From contig PNMM01000001.1 of NCBI GenBank assembly GCA_013823625.1, positions 806,001-870,000 on the forward strand: DNA of 64,000 bases. The letters are read 5' to 3'. This document shows positions 54,707-64,000 of the stretch, one piece after another. The DNA comes from Microbacterium sp. GTDB lineage: Bacteria; Actinomycetota; Actinomycetes; Actinomycetales; Microbacteriaceae. The notes beneath the pieces were generated by a model. That model was given only the letters and a program-made list of their open reading frames with translations. It ran no database searches and had not been told where the DNA came from. Within the stretch, counting starts at the first letter, position 1, and every line of letters starts with the position of its first letter. The translations under genes and the position numbers were made by a program.

Positions 54707-55629
54707 TCATCGATCTGCCCGACACGACTGCGAGCAAGGTCTCGAAGACTCTCGTTCGGATTCGCGACGAAGCTGGCGCTGTAGCACTGGGCCGCGTGTT
54801 GACCCTCATCATCTCGAGCGAGATTGGTGATGAAGAAGACGTCATCGCGGCCGCCAATGAGGCGTCGCGCGAGCACCCCATGCGCATCATCGTCGTCTCA
54901 ACTGACACCGCCGCGCCGGCAGCTCGCCTCGACGCTGAAATCCGCGTCGGCGGCGACGCGGGTGCCAGCGAGGTCATCGTGCTTCGAGCTCACGGCGAGA
55001 CCGCGACTGACCTGCGGGGGCTCGTCACGGGCCTCCTCCTGCCCGACGCTCCCGTCGTGTCATGGTGGCCCGGTGAATGCCCTGATGCTGTGTGCGATAC
55101 GCCTCTCGGGGCACTGGCCCAGCGCCGCATCACCGACTCCGCAGCCTCCGCTGACCCGCAAGCGGCGCTCGCGCGCATAGCTGCCGGCTACCAGCCCGGC
55201 GACACCGACTTCGCGTGGACGAGATTGACCCTGTGGCGCGCACAGCTCGCCGCAGCGCTCGATCAGCCCCCGTACGAGGCGATCACGAGCGTGCGCGTCT
55301 CCGGGGCTCCCGACAGCCCCTCGACGGCGTTGCTGGCGGCCTGGCTCGGGCTACGGCTTCAGGTCGACGTCGAAGTTGATGTTGCTGGCGAGAACCCGTC
55401 GACGGGCATCCACCGCGTGGTGCTCAACCGCGCGAGTGGCGAGATCAGCCTCGAGCGCACGCAACCGGCCGTCGCGACGCTGCACCAGCCCGGCCAGCCC
55501 ACGCACGAACTCTCGTTGCCGCGCCGCGGCCTGCGCGAGTGCTTGGCGGAAGAACTGCGTAGGCTCGACCCTGACGACGAGTTCGGTGCCGTGCTCGAGA
55601 GTGGTTTCGGCGGCTCCACCGCTGCGTGA
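54703..55629 (+). CDS. opcA: Glucose-6-phosphate dehydrogenase assembly protein OpcA
   Basis: A 308-residue actinobacterial protein that activates or assembles Zwf, as OpcA does in cyanobacteria and actinobacteria. 'PDAPVVSWWPGECPD' and 'DFAWTRLTLWR' are the conserved cores. The ATG at 54703 overlaps the zwf stop (ATGA), so both subunits are coupled. The alternative start at 54643 lies inside zwf and is rejected. Confidence 0.95.
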   Translation: MIIDLPDTTASKVSKTLVRIRDEAGAVALGRVLTLIISSEIGDEEDVIAAANEASREHPMRIIVVSTDTAAPAARLDAEIRVGGDAGASEVIVLRAHGETATDLRGLVTGLLLPDAPVVSWWPGECPDAVCDTPLGALAQRRITDSAASADPQAALARIAAGYQPGDTDFAWTRLTLWRAQLAAALDQPPYEAITSVRVSGAPDSPSTALLAAWLGLRLQVDVEVDVAGENPSTGIHRVVLNRASGEISLERTQPAVATLHQPGQPTHELSLPRRGLRECLAEELRRLDPDDEFGAVLESGFGGSTAA

Positions 55630-55665
55630 GCTCGGCGCCCCCGCTCTCAAGAAAGGCTCCACCCC

Positions 55666-56475
55666 GTGACCACCGAACGCCGCGTTCTTGTGCACTCCAA
55701 CCGCGAAGCCCTTGCGGGCTCGGTTGCCGCGCGATTTCTCACCAAGATGATCGACCTGCTCGATGACCAGGCCGAGGCCCATGTCGTACTGACGGGCGGC
55801 AGCGTGGGCATTGAGGTTCTCGCGGCGATTGCCGCGCATCCCGGTCGCGATCAGATCGACTGGAGCCGCGTTCACTTGTGGTGGGGCGACGAGCGGTGGG
55901 TGCCGAAGGGCCACGCTGATCGCAACGAGCAGCAGGCGCGAGAGGCGCTCATCGATCGCATCGACATTCCTGCGTCGAACGTGCACGCGTTTCCGGCGTC
56001 TGACGAAGGGCTCGATCTCGAGGCCGCCGCTGTTCGGTACAACGATGAGTTGCTCGCGGCGGGCGAAGGCGCCTACCCCGTATTCGCAATCACTTTTCTC
56101 GGCGTGGGCCCCGACGGGCACATCGCCTCTCTCTTTCCTGAGCGTGAGGGCCCTCGGGTCGGTCACGCCGGTGTGATCGCGGTGCACGACTCGCCCAAGC
56201 CGCCGCCGCAGCGCCTTACCCTCACACTGCCGCTCATCAACACCTCAGAGCGCATTTGGCTCGTGCTGGCGGGTGCCGACAAGGCAGCAGCGCTCGGGCT
56301 CGCCCTCGCGGGAGCGTCGGTGGCCGACGTTCCGGTCGGGGGCGTACTCGGAACCAAGCGCACGGTCTTCTTCATCGACCACGATGCGTCGTCAGAGGTG
56401 CCCGAAGCGCTCATCGCCCCGACCAGTTACTGGACCGGGGCGATGGATCAAGCCAATTGGATGGCGGCCGAGTAG
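55666..56475 (+). CDS. pgl: 6-phosphogluconolactonase
   Basis: A 269-residue DevB-type lactonase. 'LTGGSVGIEVL' (about 45-55), 'HLWWGDERWVP' (about 71-81) and 'GVGPDGHIASLFP' (about 145-157) are diagnostic. GTG 55666 has AAAGG upstream. It ends in tandem TAGTAG stops, 3 bp before the convergent rbpA stop. Confidence 0.95.
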   Translation: MTTERRVLVHSNREALAGSVAARFLTKMIDLLDDQAEAHVVLTGGSVGIEVLAAIAAHPGRDQIDWSRVHLWWGDERWVPKGHADRNEQQAREALIDRIDIPASNVHAFPASDEGLDLEAAAVRYNDELLAAGEGAYPVFAITFLGVGPDGHIASLFPEREGPRVGHAGVIAVHDSPKPPPQRLTLTLPLINTSERIWLVLAGADKAAALGLALAGASVADVPVGGVLGTKRTVFFIDHDASSEVPEALIAPTSYWTGAMDQANWMAAE

Positions 56476-56478
56476 TAG

Positions 56479-56835
56479 CTAGGCCGTGCCGCGGCGCTGA
56501 CGCAGCTTGACGAGTGCCTCGTCGAGAATCTGCGCGGCCTCTTCGTCGGTGCGTCGTTCTTTCACGTATGCCAAGTGCGTCTTGTAGGGCTCGTTCTTGG
56601 CAACCTGAGGAGGGTTGTTCTTGTCGCGGCCAGCGGGGAGTCCCGTTGACGGCGAGTCGATCATGTCGGGAATCTCGTCGTCGGGAAGGTTGGCGGCGAA
56701 GTGCCGAACCGTCTCGTTTCCAAGGGCGTCCCAGTAAGAGATCGAGATGCGCTCGGCGTGAATGCCGCGATCTTGTTCCCCCATCGGGCCCGAACCGACG
56801 CGCGAACCGCGAATGGCGCTGCCACCTGACACCAT
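56479..56835 (-). CDS. rbpA: RNA polymerase-binding protein RbpA
   Basis: A 118-residue actinobacterial transcription activator that binds the principal sigma factor and RNA polymerase. It has the 'GSAIRGSRVG' N-terminal tail, the core 'ISYWDALGNETVRHFA' and the C-terminal 'TDEEAAQILDEALVKLRQRR' helix, which contacts sigma. No cysteines, so no zinc. It is the last gene of the strand block, 10 bp after secG. Confidence 0.95.
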   Translation of the reverse strand: MVSGGSAIRGSRVGSGPMGEQDRGIHAERISISYWDALGNETVRHFAANLPDDEIPDMIDSPSTGLPAGRDKNNPPQVAKNEPYKTHLAYVKERRTDEEAAQILDEALVKLRQRRGTA

Positions 56836-56845
56836 GCTGTGCTCC

Positions 56846-57094
56846 TTAGGCCGCGTCGAAGCGCGTGATGAGACCGAGCACGACGATCGAGCTCACCCAC
56901 ACGAGGGCAAGAATGATGGTGATGCGGTTGAGGTTGCGCTCAGCGACACCCGAGGCGCCGAGGTTTGACGTCACACCGCCACCGAACATGTCTGACAGCC
57001 CGCCGCCGCGACCGCGGTGCAGCAGGATCATGAGGGTGAGCAGAAGGCTCGTGATCCCCAGGATGACCTGGAGCACGACCTGAAGAATTTCCAC
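56846..57094 (-). CDS. secG: Preprotein translocase subunit SecG
   Basis: An 82-residue membrane protein with two helices (about 1-25 and 54-74) and the linking 'GRGGGLSDMFGG' stretch typical of SecG. It is part of SecYEG. The GTG at 57094 is the likely start; the frame to 57250 would overlap tpiA. The tpiA-secG neighbourhood is usual for actinobacteria. Confidence 0.93.
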   Translation of the reverse strand: MEILQVVLQVILGITSLLLTLMILLHRGRGGGLSDMFGGGVTSNLGASGVAERNLNRITIILALVWVSSIVVLGLITRFDAA

Positions 57095-57158
57095 GAATTG
57101 GACCTCTCGCACGATTCGAACAGTCTCCAACCCTACCGGACGGCGGGCGGAGGAAGGA

Positions 57159-57950
57159 TCAGGCGGTTCCGACGTGCTTAGGGAACCGCGCGATGCTCGA
57201 AAACTCGTCGACGTCGAGGCTCGCGCCTCCGACGAGGGCGCCGTCAACATCCTTGTGCTTCATGAAGCCGGCAATGTTCGCCGCCTTCACGGAACCGCCA
57301 TACAGGATGCGCGTGCGCTCTGCAGCGTCGTCGCCGAGTGCTGTCGCGATCGCAGCGCGCAGCGCTGCGCACACCTGCTGAGCCTGCTCGGGCGTTGCCG
57401 CCTGGCCGGAGCCGATCGCCCACACGGGCTCGTACGCGATCACGATGTCAGCGTCTGCCGCAAGGCCGTTGAGCACAACCTGCAACTGAGCCACCGGCAC
57501 GGCAGACGGCCCATGCTTCTCAAGGTCGTCGGCCGTCTCGCCCACGCAGACAACAGGAACCAGACCGTGCCGCAAGGCTGCAACCGTCTTGGCCGCCACC
57601 ACCTCATCGGTCTCAGCGTGGTACTGGCGGCGCTCGCTGTGCCCGATGATCACGTACCGGCAATCGAGTGCCGCGAGAAACGCGCCCGAGATCTCACCGG
57701 TGTACGCGCCACTGTCGTGCACCGAGAGGTCTTGCCCGCCGTAGCGAAGCTCGAGCTTGTCGGCGCTCACGAGGGTCTGCACACTGCGCAGGTCGGTGTA
57801 CGGCGGAAAGACAGCAACCTCGACCTGACCGTAGTCGTGCTTGGCGTCGCGCAGGCTCCACGCGAGCTTTTGCACGAACGCGATCGACTGCAAGTGGTCG
57901 AGGTTCATCTTCCAGTTACCCGCAATGAGCGGGGTACGCGTTACTGCCAT
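57159..57950 (-). CDS. tpiA: Triosephosphate isomerase
   Basis: A 263-residue TIM-barrel enzyme. 'AGNWKMN' (Asn12, Lys14), 'IIGHSERR' (electrophilic His) and '[12 protein letters not shown]' (catalytic Glu) are all intact. Its start overlaps the pgk stop by 10 nt, so the two are coupled. Confidence 0.97.
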   Translation of the reverse strand: MAVTRTPLIAGNWKMNLDHLQSIAFVQKLAWSLRDAKHDYGQVEVAVFPPYTDLRSVQTLVSADKLELRYGGQDLSVHDSGAYTGEISGAFLAALDCRYVIIGHSERRQYHAETDEVVAAKTVAALRHGLVPVVCVGETADDLEKHGPSAVPVAQLQVVLNGLAADADIVIAYEPVWAIGSGQAATPEQAQQVCAALRAAIATALGDDAAERTRILYGGSVKAANIAGFMKHKDVDGALVGGASLDVDEFSSIARFPKHVGTA

Positions 57951-59155
57951 CCGAGCACCTCCAGGCCGGGGAGCTTCTTGCCTTCAAGAAACTCGAGGCT
58001 GGCCCCGCCTCCCGTAGAGACGTGGCCAAAGTCGTCATCACTAAATCCGAGCGCTCGCACCGCGGCGGCAGAGTCTCCCCCGCCCACGACGCCCAAGCCA
58101 GGCACGCGCGTCAGAGCCTCGGCAACAGCGCGCGTTCCCGCGGCAAACGCAGGGAATTCGAACACGCCCATCGGTCCGTTCCAGAACACCGTGGTCGACG
58201 ATGCCACGAGGTCGGCAAATGCAGCCGCCGTATCGGGGCCGATGTCGAGTCCGATTCCGGATGCTCCAGCAGGGCCGTCTTCAATCGCCGACGCTGCCTG
58301 CACGGTGTGCGGAGCATCCGCGGCGAAGCGCTCGGCAACGACCACGTCTGTCGGCAACACGATCTGCACGCCGCGCTTCTCCGCCTCAGCGAGGTACCCG
58401 CGCACGGTGTCGAGCTGGTCGACCTCGAGCAGGCTTGCGCCCACCTTGTGCCCTTGAGCAGCGAGGAAGGTGAACAACATGCCACCACCGATGAGCAACC
58501 GGTCGACTCGCGGCAAAAGATGCGCGATTACGCCAAGCTTGTCGCTCACCTTCGAACCGCCGAGAACGACCGTGTACGGCCGTTCAGGGCGCTCGGTGAG
58601 GCGGTCGAGCACGTCGGTCTCGGCTGAAATCAACGAGCCCGCGGCGCTCGGCAGTGTCTGCGCAAGCTCGTAGACGCTCGCTTGCTTGCGGTGCACGACG
58701 CCGAAGCCGTCAGAGACCATTGCGTCTCCGAGCAGAGCGAGCGAGTCGGCAAACACCTGGCGCTCAGAGGCGTCTTTCGATGTCTCACCAGGGTTGAATC
58801 GCAGGTTCTCGAGAACCGCGATCTCCCCGTCGGCAAGACCAGCAACGGCATCCGCAGCAGAAGCACCTACGGTGTCGGTCGCGAACGCCACCGGCGCCCC
58901 CAAGAGCTCACTCAACCGCTGCGCGACGGGGTGCAGGCTATAGCGGGCGTCAGGGGCTCCCTCGGGGCGGCCAAGGTGCGAAACCACGACAACCTTCGCG
59001 CCGCGGTGCAAGAGGGCGTTGAGGGTCGGCAGCGAGGCACGGATGCGCCCGTCGTCGGTCACGACGCCATCAGCGAGCGGCACGTTGAGGTCGCACCGCA
59101 CGATGACGCGCCGACCGCTCAGGTCGCCGAGAGATTCGATCGTACGCAGAGCCAC
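57941..59155 (-). CDS. pgk: Phosphoglycerate kinase
   Basis: A 404-residue two-domain kinase. 'VRCDLNVPL' (about 19-27), 'SHLGRPEG', '[10 protein letters not shown]' and '[13 protein letters not shown]' are conserved. The product is 3-phosphoglycerate with ATP yield. It lies between gap (26 bp upstream) and tpiA (overlap). Confidence 0.97.
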   Translation of the reverse strand: MALRTIESLGDLSGRRVIVRCDLNVPLADGVVTDDGRIRASLPTLNALLHRGAKVVVVSHLGRPEGAPDARYSLHPVAQRLSELLGAPVAFATDTVGASAADAVAGLADGEIAVLENLRFNPGETSKDASERQVFADSLALLGDAMVSDGFGVVHRKQASVYELAQTLPSAAGSLISAETDVLDRLTERPERPYTVVLGGSKVSDKLGVIAHLLPRVDRLLIGGGMLFTFLAAQGHKVGASLLEVDQLDTVRGYLAEAEKRGVQIVLPTDVVVAERFAADAPHTVQAASAIEDGPAGASGIGLDIGPDTAAAFADLVASSTTVFWNGPMGVFEFPAFAAGTRAVAEALTRVPGLGVVGGGDSAAAVRALGFSDDDFGHVSTGGGASLEFLEGKKLPGLEVLGWQ

Positions 59156-59182
59156 GAAAACTCGTCCTGTCGTTGCTCCCGC

Positions 59183-60307
<1,125 letters not shown>

Positions 60308-60934
60308 TTACGACAGTAGCAGGAGCCCGTCGGTGTGCGAGCGCGCCGCCGCGAAGCGGTCAGCGACGTTCTTCCAGTTGACGATGTTCCAGAATGCCTT
60401 CACGTAGTCGGCCTTGACGTTTACATAGTCGAGGTAGAACGCGTGCTCCCACATGTCGAGCTGCAGCAGAGGAACGGTCGCCTGAGCCGTGTTGCCCTGC
60501 TGATCGAAGAGCTGCTGGATGATGAGGCGACGACCGATCGGGTCCCACGACAGCACACCCCACCCAGAACCCTGGATGCCCATGGATGCCGCCGTGAAGT
60601 GCGCGACGAACTGATCGAACGAGCCAAAGAACTCGTCGATCGCTGCTGCCAGTTCGCCCTCGGGCTTGTCTCCCCCGTCGGGCGAGAGGTTGGTCCAGAA
60701 GATCGAGTGGTTGATGTGGCCGCCCAGGTGGAACGCCAGGTCTTTCTCGAGACGGTTGATGTTGGCGAACGTTCCGGTCGCTCGCGCCTCAGCCATCGCC
60801 TCGAGAGCGCCGTTGGCGCCGGCGACGTAGGCCGCGTGGTGCTTCGAGTGGTGAAGCTCCATGATGCGAGCGCTGATGTGCGGCTCGAGCGCGGCGTAGT
60901 CGTAGCCGAGTTCGGGAAGCGTGTAGACAGACAT
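60308..60934 (-). CDS. sodA: Superoxide dismutase (Mn/Fe family)
   Basis: A 208-residue cytoplasmic enzyme that dismutates superoxide. The metal ligands are His28 and the histidine of '[12 protein letters not shown]', plus the Asp and His of 'LDMWEHAFY'. '[10 protein letters not shown]' carries the Gln position typical of Mn enzymes, so manganese is the more likely metal. AGGAGGAGA stands 9-12 nt before the start. It is flanked by a terminator on the gap side. Confidence 0.95.
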   Translation of the reverse strand: MSVYTLPELGYDYAALEPHISARIMELHHSKHHAAYVAGANGALEAMAEARATGTFANINRLEKDLAFHLGGHINHSIFWTNLSPDGGDKPEGELAAAIDEFFGSFDQFVAHFTAASMGIQGSGWGVLSWDPIGRRLIIQQLFDQQGNTAQATVPLLQLDMWEHAFYLDYVNVKADYVKAFWNIVNWKNVADRFAAARSHTDGLLLLS

Positions 60935-61077
60935 GAGAGTGGTCTCTCCTCCTGGTAGGGCGTCCGGGCGGCGGGCTGCCGACGACCGTGCTGACGGTGG
61001 GTCAGTCTATCGAGGGCAACCGGCGAGGAGACCAGGATGTTCCCGCTCGGTCACCCAGATCGCCGGCCACGGCAGCC

Positions 61078-62067
61078 TCAGTCGAGGTCGAGATCAGGGG
61101 GCAAGTTGGCGTCGGTTCCCGGTACACCGAGCTGCTCAGCGCGCTTGTCAGCCATCGCGAGCAATCGACGAATGCGCCCCGCAACAGCGTCTTTCGTCAT
61201 GGGCGGGTCGGCGTGATGCCCGAGCTCGTCGAGACTCGAGTCACGGAAGTCGAGACGCAACTGACCGGCATAGCGAAGGTGCTCGGGCACGTCATCGGCC
61301 AGAATCTCGAGGGCTCGCTCGACCCGCGAGCACGCGGCGACGGCTGCCTGCGCCGAGCGACGCAGGTTGGCGTCGTCAAAGTTCACGAGCCGATTGGCCG
61401 TTGCGCGCACCTCACGCCGAGCTCGGAGCGCTTCCCAGTCCCCCACGGTCGCTTCGGCGCCCATGAGACGCAGCATCTGACTGATCTTCTCGCCGTCGCG
61501 GATGACCACCCGGTGCACACCGCGCACCTCGCGCGCCTTCGCGGCAATGCCCAGTCGTCCGGCCGCCCCCACGAGAGCCATCGCCGATTCGTTTCCCGGG
61601 CAGGTGATCTCGAGAGCCGCTGATCGCCCGGGGTCAGTCAACGAGCCATGCGCCAAAAACGCGCCGCGCCAAACGGCGGCAAGCTCGTCACGTGATCCCG
61701 TCGTGAGCCGGTTCGGCAAGCCGCGCACGGGCCGGCGGCGCGCATCGAGCAGGCCCGTCTGGCGAGCGAGAGTCTCGCCACCCTCGAGAACGCGCACGAC
61801 GTAGGCCGGAGTCTTGCGCATTCCGCCGGGCGAGAGCATCGCGGCATCGCTGCGCATCCCGTAAAGCTCGACCAGGTCTTTGCGCACGCGCCGTGCGATC
61901 TCGGGGGTATCGAGTTCAACCTCGACGGCAACGCGCCCCGAGATCAGATGCAGACCTCCCGCAAATCGCAAGACCGTGGCCAGTTCGGCCGCGCGCACGG
62001 TGGTTTTCGTGACTGCCAATTGCGAGAGCTCATGCTTCACATCAGCGGTCAAGGCCACAGCGGGCAC
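61078..62067 (-). CDS. whiA: DNA-binding protein WhiA
   Basis: A 329-residue transcription regulator conserved in Gram-positives, governing division or sporulation genes in Streptomyces. The N-terminal LAGLIDADG-like domain (about 1-200, with '[12 protein letters not shown]') precedes the helix-turn-helix (about 225-300, '[26 protein letters not shown]'). GTG 62067 has AGAGGA 1-2 nt away and another GTG lies three codons in, so the start is uncertain by three codons. Confidence 0.94.
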   Translation of the reverse strand: MPAVALTADVKHELSQLAVTKTTVRAAELATVLRFAGGLHLISGRVAVEVELDTPEIARRVRKDLVELYGMRSDAAMLSPGGMRKTPAYVVRVLEGGETLARQTGLLDARRRPVRGLPNRLTTGSRDELAAVWRGAFLAHGSLTDPGRSAALEITCPGNESAMALVGAAGRLGIAAKAREVRGVHRVVIRDGEKISQMLRLMGAEATVGDWEALRARREVRATANRLVNFDDANLRRSAQAAVAACSRVERALEILADDVPEHLRYAGQLRLDFRDSSLDELGHHADPPMTKDAVAGRIRRLLAMADKRAEQLGVPGTDANLPPDLDLD

Positions 62068-62110
62068 ATCCTCTCGAGTAGATCAGGTCGCAGGGGTACG
62101 ACATTCGACC

Positions 62111-62983
62111 TTACTCGCGTCCGAGGTCGCGATGCTTCACCGTGACGTTCACATGTTGCAGTTGGCGCATGCGCTCGGCCAATTGCTCTACAAGCGCCAC
62201 TGAGCGGTGTTTGCCGCCGGTGCAGCCGATCGCGATTGTGGCGTGCCGTTTGTTTTCGCGCGCGTAGCCGGCAAGCACGGGCTCGAGCATCGCGCCGAAC
62301 GCGTCAAGAAACTCCTGTGCTCCTTCTTGAGCGAGAACGTAGTCGCTGACGGGTGCATCGAGGCCGTTGCTCGCCCGCAACTCGGGCTGCCAGAACGGGT
62401 TGGGCAAGAAGCGGGCGTCGGCAACGATGTCAGCGTCTGACGGGGTGCCGTACTTGAAGCCAAAACTCTGCAGTGTGACCTTGACGCCACCGCTGTCGTA
62501 GGCCGAGAACACCTCGGTCACGGTCGTCGCCAACTGATGAATGTTGAACTCGGTCGTGTCGATGATGATGTCGGCGAGCTCGCGCACTTCGAGCATGCGC
62601 TCGCGCTCGCGAGCGATGCCGTCGAGCAGAGTGCCGTCTTCTTGCAAGGGATGCGGGCGCCGAACTTGCTCGAAGCGGCGCACGAGCACCGCATCCGTCG
62701 CCTCCAAAAACACCACTCGAACCGTCTCGCGCGCACGCAACTCGATGATGATCGCGGCGAGGTCGGCAAACAGCTTGCCCCCGCGCACGTCAACTACGGC
62801 AGCGATACGCGGCAACGCGCTTCCGGGATGAACCGCAAGGTCGACGAGCGGTCGCAACATCTGTGGGGGCAGGTTGTCGACCACGTACCAACCAAGGTCT
62901 TCGAGCGCGTTCGCGACGGTCGAGCGTCCGGCGCCAGACATGCCGGTGACGATCAGTACGTCGTGCGGAACCGTGTCGGGCAT
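62111..62983 (-). CDS. rapZ: RapZ/YvcJ family nucleotide-binding protein
   Basis: A 290-residue P-loop protein, the RNase adapter/UDP-GlcNAc sensor family. The Walker A is 'GMSGAGRST' (about 14-22) with Arg in place of Lys, as in other actinobacterial members. 'VVDNLPP', 'VVDVRGG' and the C-terminal 'GCTGGKHRSV' are conserved. It is between uvrC and whiA. No yvcK gene separates it from whiA, which differs from the usual order. Confidence 0.93.
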   Translation of the reverse strand: MPDTVPHDVLIVTGMSGAGRSTVANALEDLGWYVVDNLPPQMLRPLVDLAVHPGSALPRIAAVVDVRGGKLFADLAAIIIELRARETVRVVFLEATDAVLVRRFEQVRRPHPLQEDGTLLDGIARERERMLEVRELADIIIDTTEFNIHQLATTVTEVFSAYDSGGVKVTLQSFGFKYGTPSDADIVADARFLPNPFWQPELRASNGLDAPVSDYVLAQEGAQEFLDAFGAMLEPVLAGYARENKRHATIAIGCTGGKHRSVALVEQLAERMRQLQHVNVTVKHRDLGRE

Positions 62984-63017
62984 GCGTCCTCACGAATCAA
63001 GAGTCGGGGGTTCCAGA

Positions 63018-64000
63018 CTAACTGTCAGAGCGGAGTGCGCGGTGGACGAGCTGCGCAATGGCGGGGCCCACTCCATCGACCGCGGTGAGCTCGTCGACGG
63101 TCGCCGCACGCAACTGAGCTACCGAACCAAAGTGCTTGAGCAGGTCACTCGTGCGCGCCGGACCGAGCCCAGGGATGCTCGAGAGGCGACTACGAATGTC
63201 TCGCGACCGCGTGGTGCGCTGATACCTCAGCGCGAAGCGGTGAGCTTCGTCTCGAAGCCGCTGCAACAAGAAAAGCGCGTCAGACGATCGAGGAAGGATG
63301 ACCGGAAAATCGCTGTCCGGAAGCCACACCTCTTCGAGCCGCTTGGCGATGCCGCACACCGCTATGTCGCTCAAGCCCTCGTCGCGGAGGGCTCGCGCCG
63401 CTGCGGCGACCTGAGGCTGACCACCATCGATGACCAGGAGCCCTGGTCGATAGTGGAATGACTTGCGCGTCGCCGGTGCCTCACCGAGTGGTGTCGCGCT
63501 TACGCTCTGTTCGTCATGCAGATAAGCCAATCGGCGGCGCAGCACCTGGTAGACGGCATCGGTGTCATCGCGAGCATCGGCGATGGCGAACTTTCGGTAC
63601 TGATCTTTGCGCGGCAGGCCATCTTCGAAGACGACCATTGACGCCACCGGATTCGTTCCCCCGAAGTGAGACACGTCGAAGCATTCGAGTCGCAAGGGCG
63701 CTTCGGAAAGGCCGAGTGCCTCTTGAATGTCGGCCAAGGCTTGGGAGCGTGCCGCGAAGTCTCCGCTGCGACGCGTCTTGTACTGCACGAGAGCGCCCAG
63801 CGCATTCGTAGCCACCGTCTCAGCCAACGCGGCTTTCTCGCCCCGCTGGGCCATTTTCACGACCACGGCTCCGCGTTCGCCCGCTTCGCGTCGCGCTTCG
63901 CTGAGCACCGTCTGGAGGGCGCCGACGTCATCGGGCACCGCGGGCACGATGACCTCGCGCGCGGGCGCCGTGGTGCCGTCGTAGGCGTTCTGCAACACGG
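63018..64000 (-). CDS. uvrC: UvrC excinuclease ABC subunit C, C-terminal part (continues past the window)
   Basis: The C-terminal 326 or so residues of UvrC, the nuclease that incises on both sides of bulky lesions. The RNase H-like 5'-incision domain with '[13 protein letters not shown]' and 'VIDGGQPQ' (catalytic aspartates) and the tandem helix-hairpin-helix at the end ('[19 protein letters not shown]') are present. The GIY-YIG domain and start are beyond base 64000. It is upstream of rapZ by 34 bp, the usual actinobacterial order. Confidence 0.97.
   Translation of the reverse strand, partial: VLQNAYDGTTAPAREVIVPAVPDDVGALQTVLSEARREAGERGAVVVKMAQRGEKAALAETVATNALGALVQYKTRRSGDFAARSQALADIQEALGLSEAPLRLECFDVSHFGGTNPVASMVVFEDGLPRKDQYRKFAIADARDDTDAVYQVLRRRLAYLHDEQSVSATPLGEAPATRKSFHYRPGLLVIDGGQPQVAAAARALRDEGLSDIAVCGIAKRLEEVWLPDSDFPVILPRSSDALFLLQRLRDEAHRFALRYQRTTRSRDIRSRLSSIPGLGPARTSDLLKHFGSVAQLRAATVDELTAVDGVGPAIAQLVHRALRSDS

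Noticed and set aside
57174-58457. A 427-codon plus-strand frame opposite tpiA and pgk.
   Set aside because: It spans two genes with clear catalytic motifs on the other strand; an antisense artefact.

Overview
The window is high-G+C DNA from an actinomycete, most likely a member of the Microbacteriaceae (Micrococcales). The gene order supports this: an actinobacterial pentose-phosphate cluster with opcA, rbpA, whiA and rapZ, an ImuA'/ImuB/DnaE2 mutasome, a type B zinc-free L31, and GlgA/GlgC divergent from each other. Many genes start with GTG, stop/start overlaps of 1-4 nt are common, and no gene-free gap exceeds about 240 bases. There is no rRNA, CRISPR array, phage or insertion sequence. 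The window opens inside a tRNA-Leu(GAG) and closes inside uvrC.

Region 1 (1-17,000) is dominated by DNA-damage tolerance. A perfect LexA/SOS palindrome sits between the -35 and -10 of imuA', which appears to be a leaderless transcript. imuA'-imuB are followed by a YefM-YoeB toxin-antitoxin pair in antisense orientation and then dnaE2. About 5 kb further, on the other strand, a compact operon carries dinB (Pol IV), an SF2 helicase, a PLP enzyme and a CPBP membrane protease. Three translesion-type polymerase genes therefore lie within about 12 kb.

Region 2 (17,000-26,500) is a galactoside utilisation locus: a LacI-type repressor, two operators and a strong promoter in the divergent gap, then GH42 beta-galactosidase, two ABC permeases, a solute-binding lipoprotein and a GH36 alpha-galactosidase. 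No ABC ATPase is present, so a shared ATPase elsewhere is expected. The alpha-galactosidase probably starts at a non-canonical ATC codon.

Region 3 (26,500-41,900) is housekeeping: SpoU methyltransferase, sirtuin, YbaK, glycosyltransferase, exonuclease, L31 type B, glycogen synthesis (glgA/glgC), serB, fabG, SURF1, ABC-F protein and BioY.

Region 4 (41,900-64,000) is central metabolism and cell physiology: the suf Fe-S operon (sufB, sufD, Rieske protein, sufC, sufT-like), haem A/O synthesis (ctaA, ctaB), the pentose phosphate operon tkt-tal-pgi-zwf-opcA-pgl, then, on the opposite strand, uvrC-rapZ-whiA-sodA-gap-pgk-tpiA-secG-rbpA. The usual yvcK between rapZ and whiA is missing.

The items most worth a second look are the toxin-antitoxin pair inside the mutasome, the leaderless SOS promoter, the ATC start of the alpha-galactosidase, an over-represented octamer GAGCATCC/GGATGCTC, and convergent genes that share a CTAG double stop.
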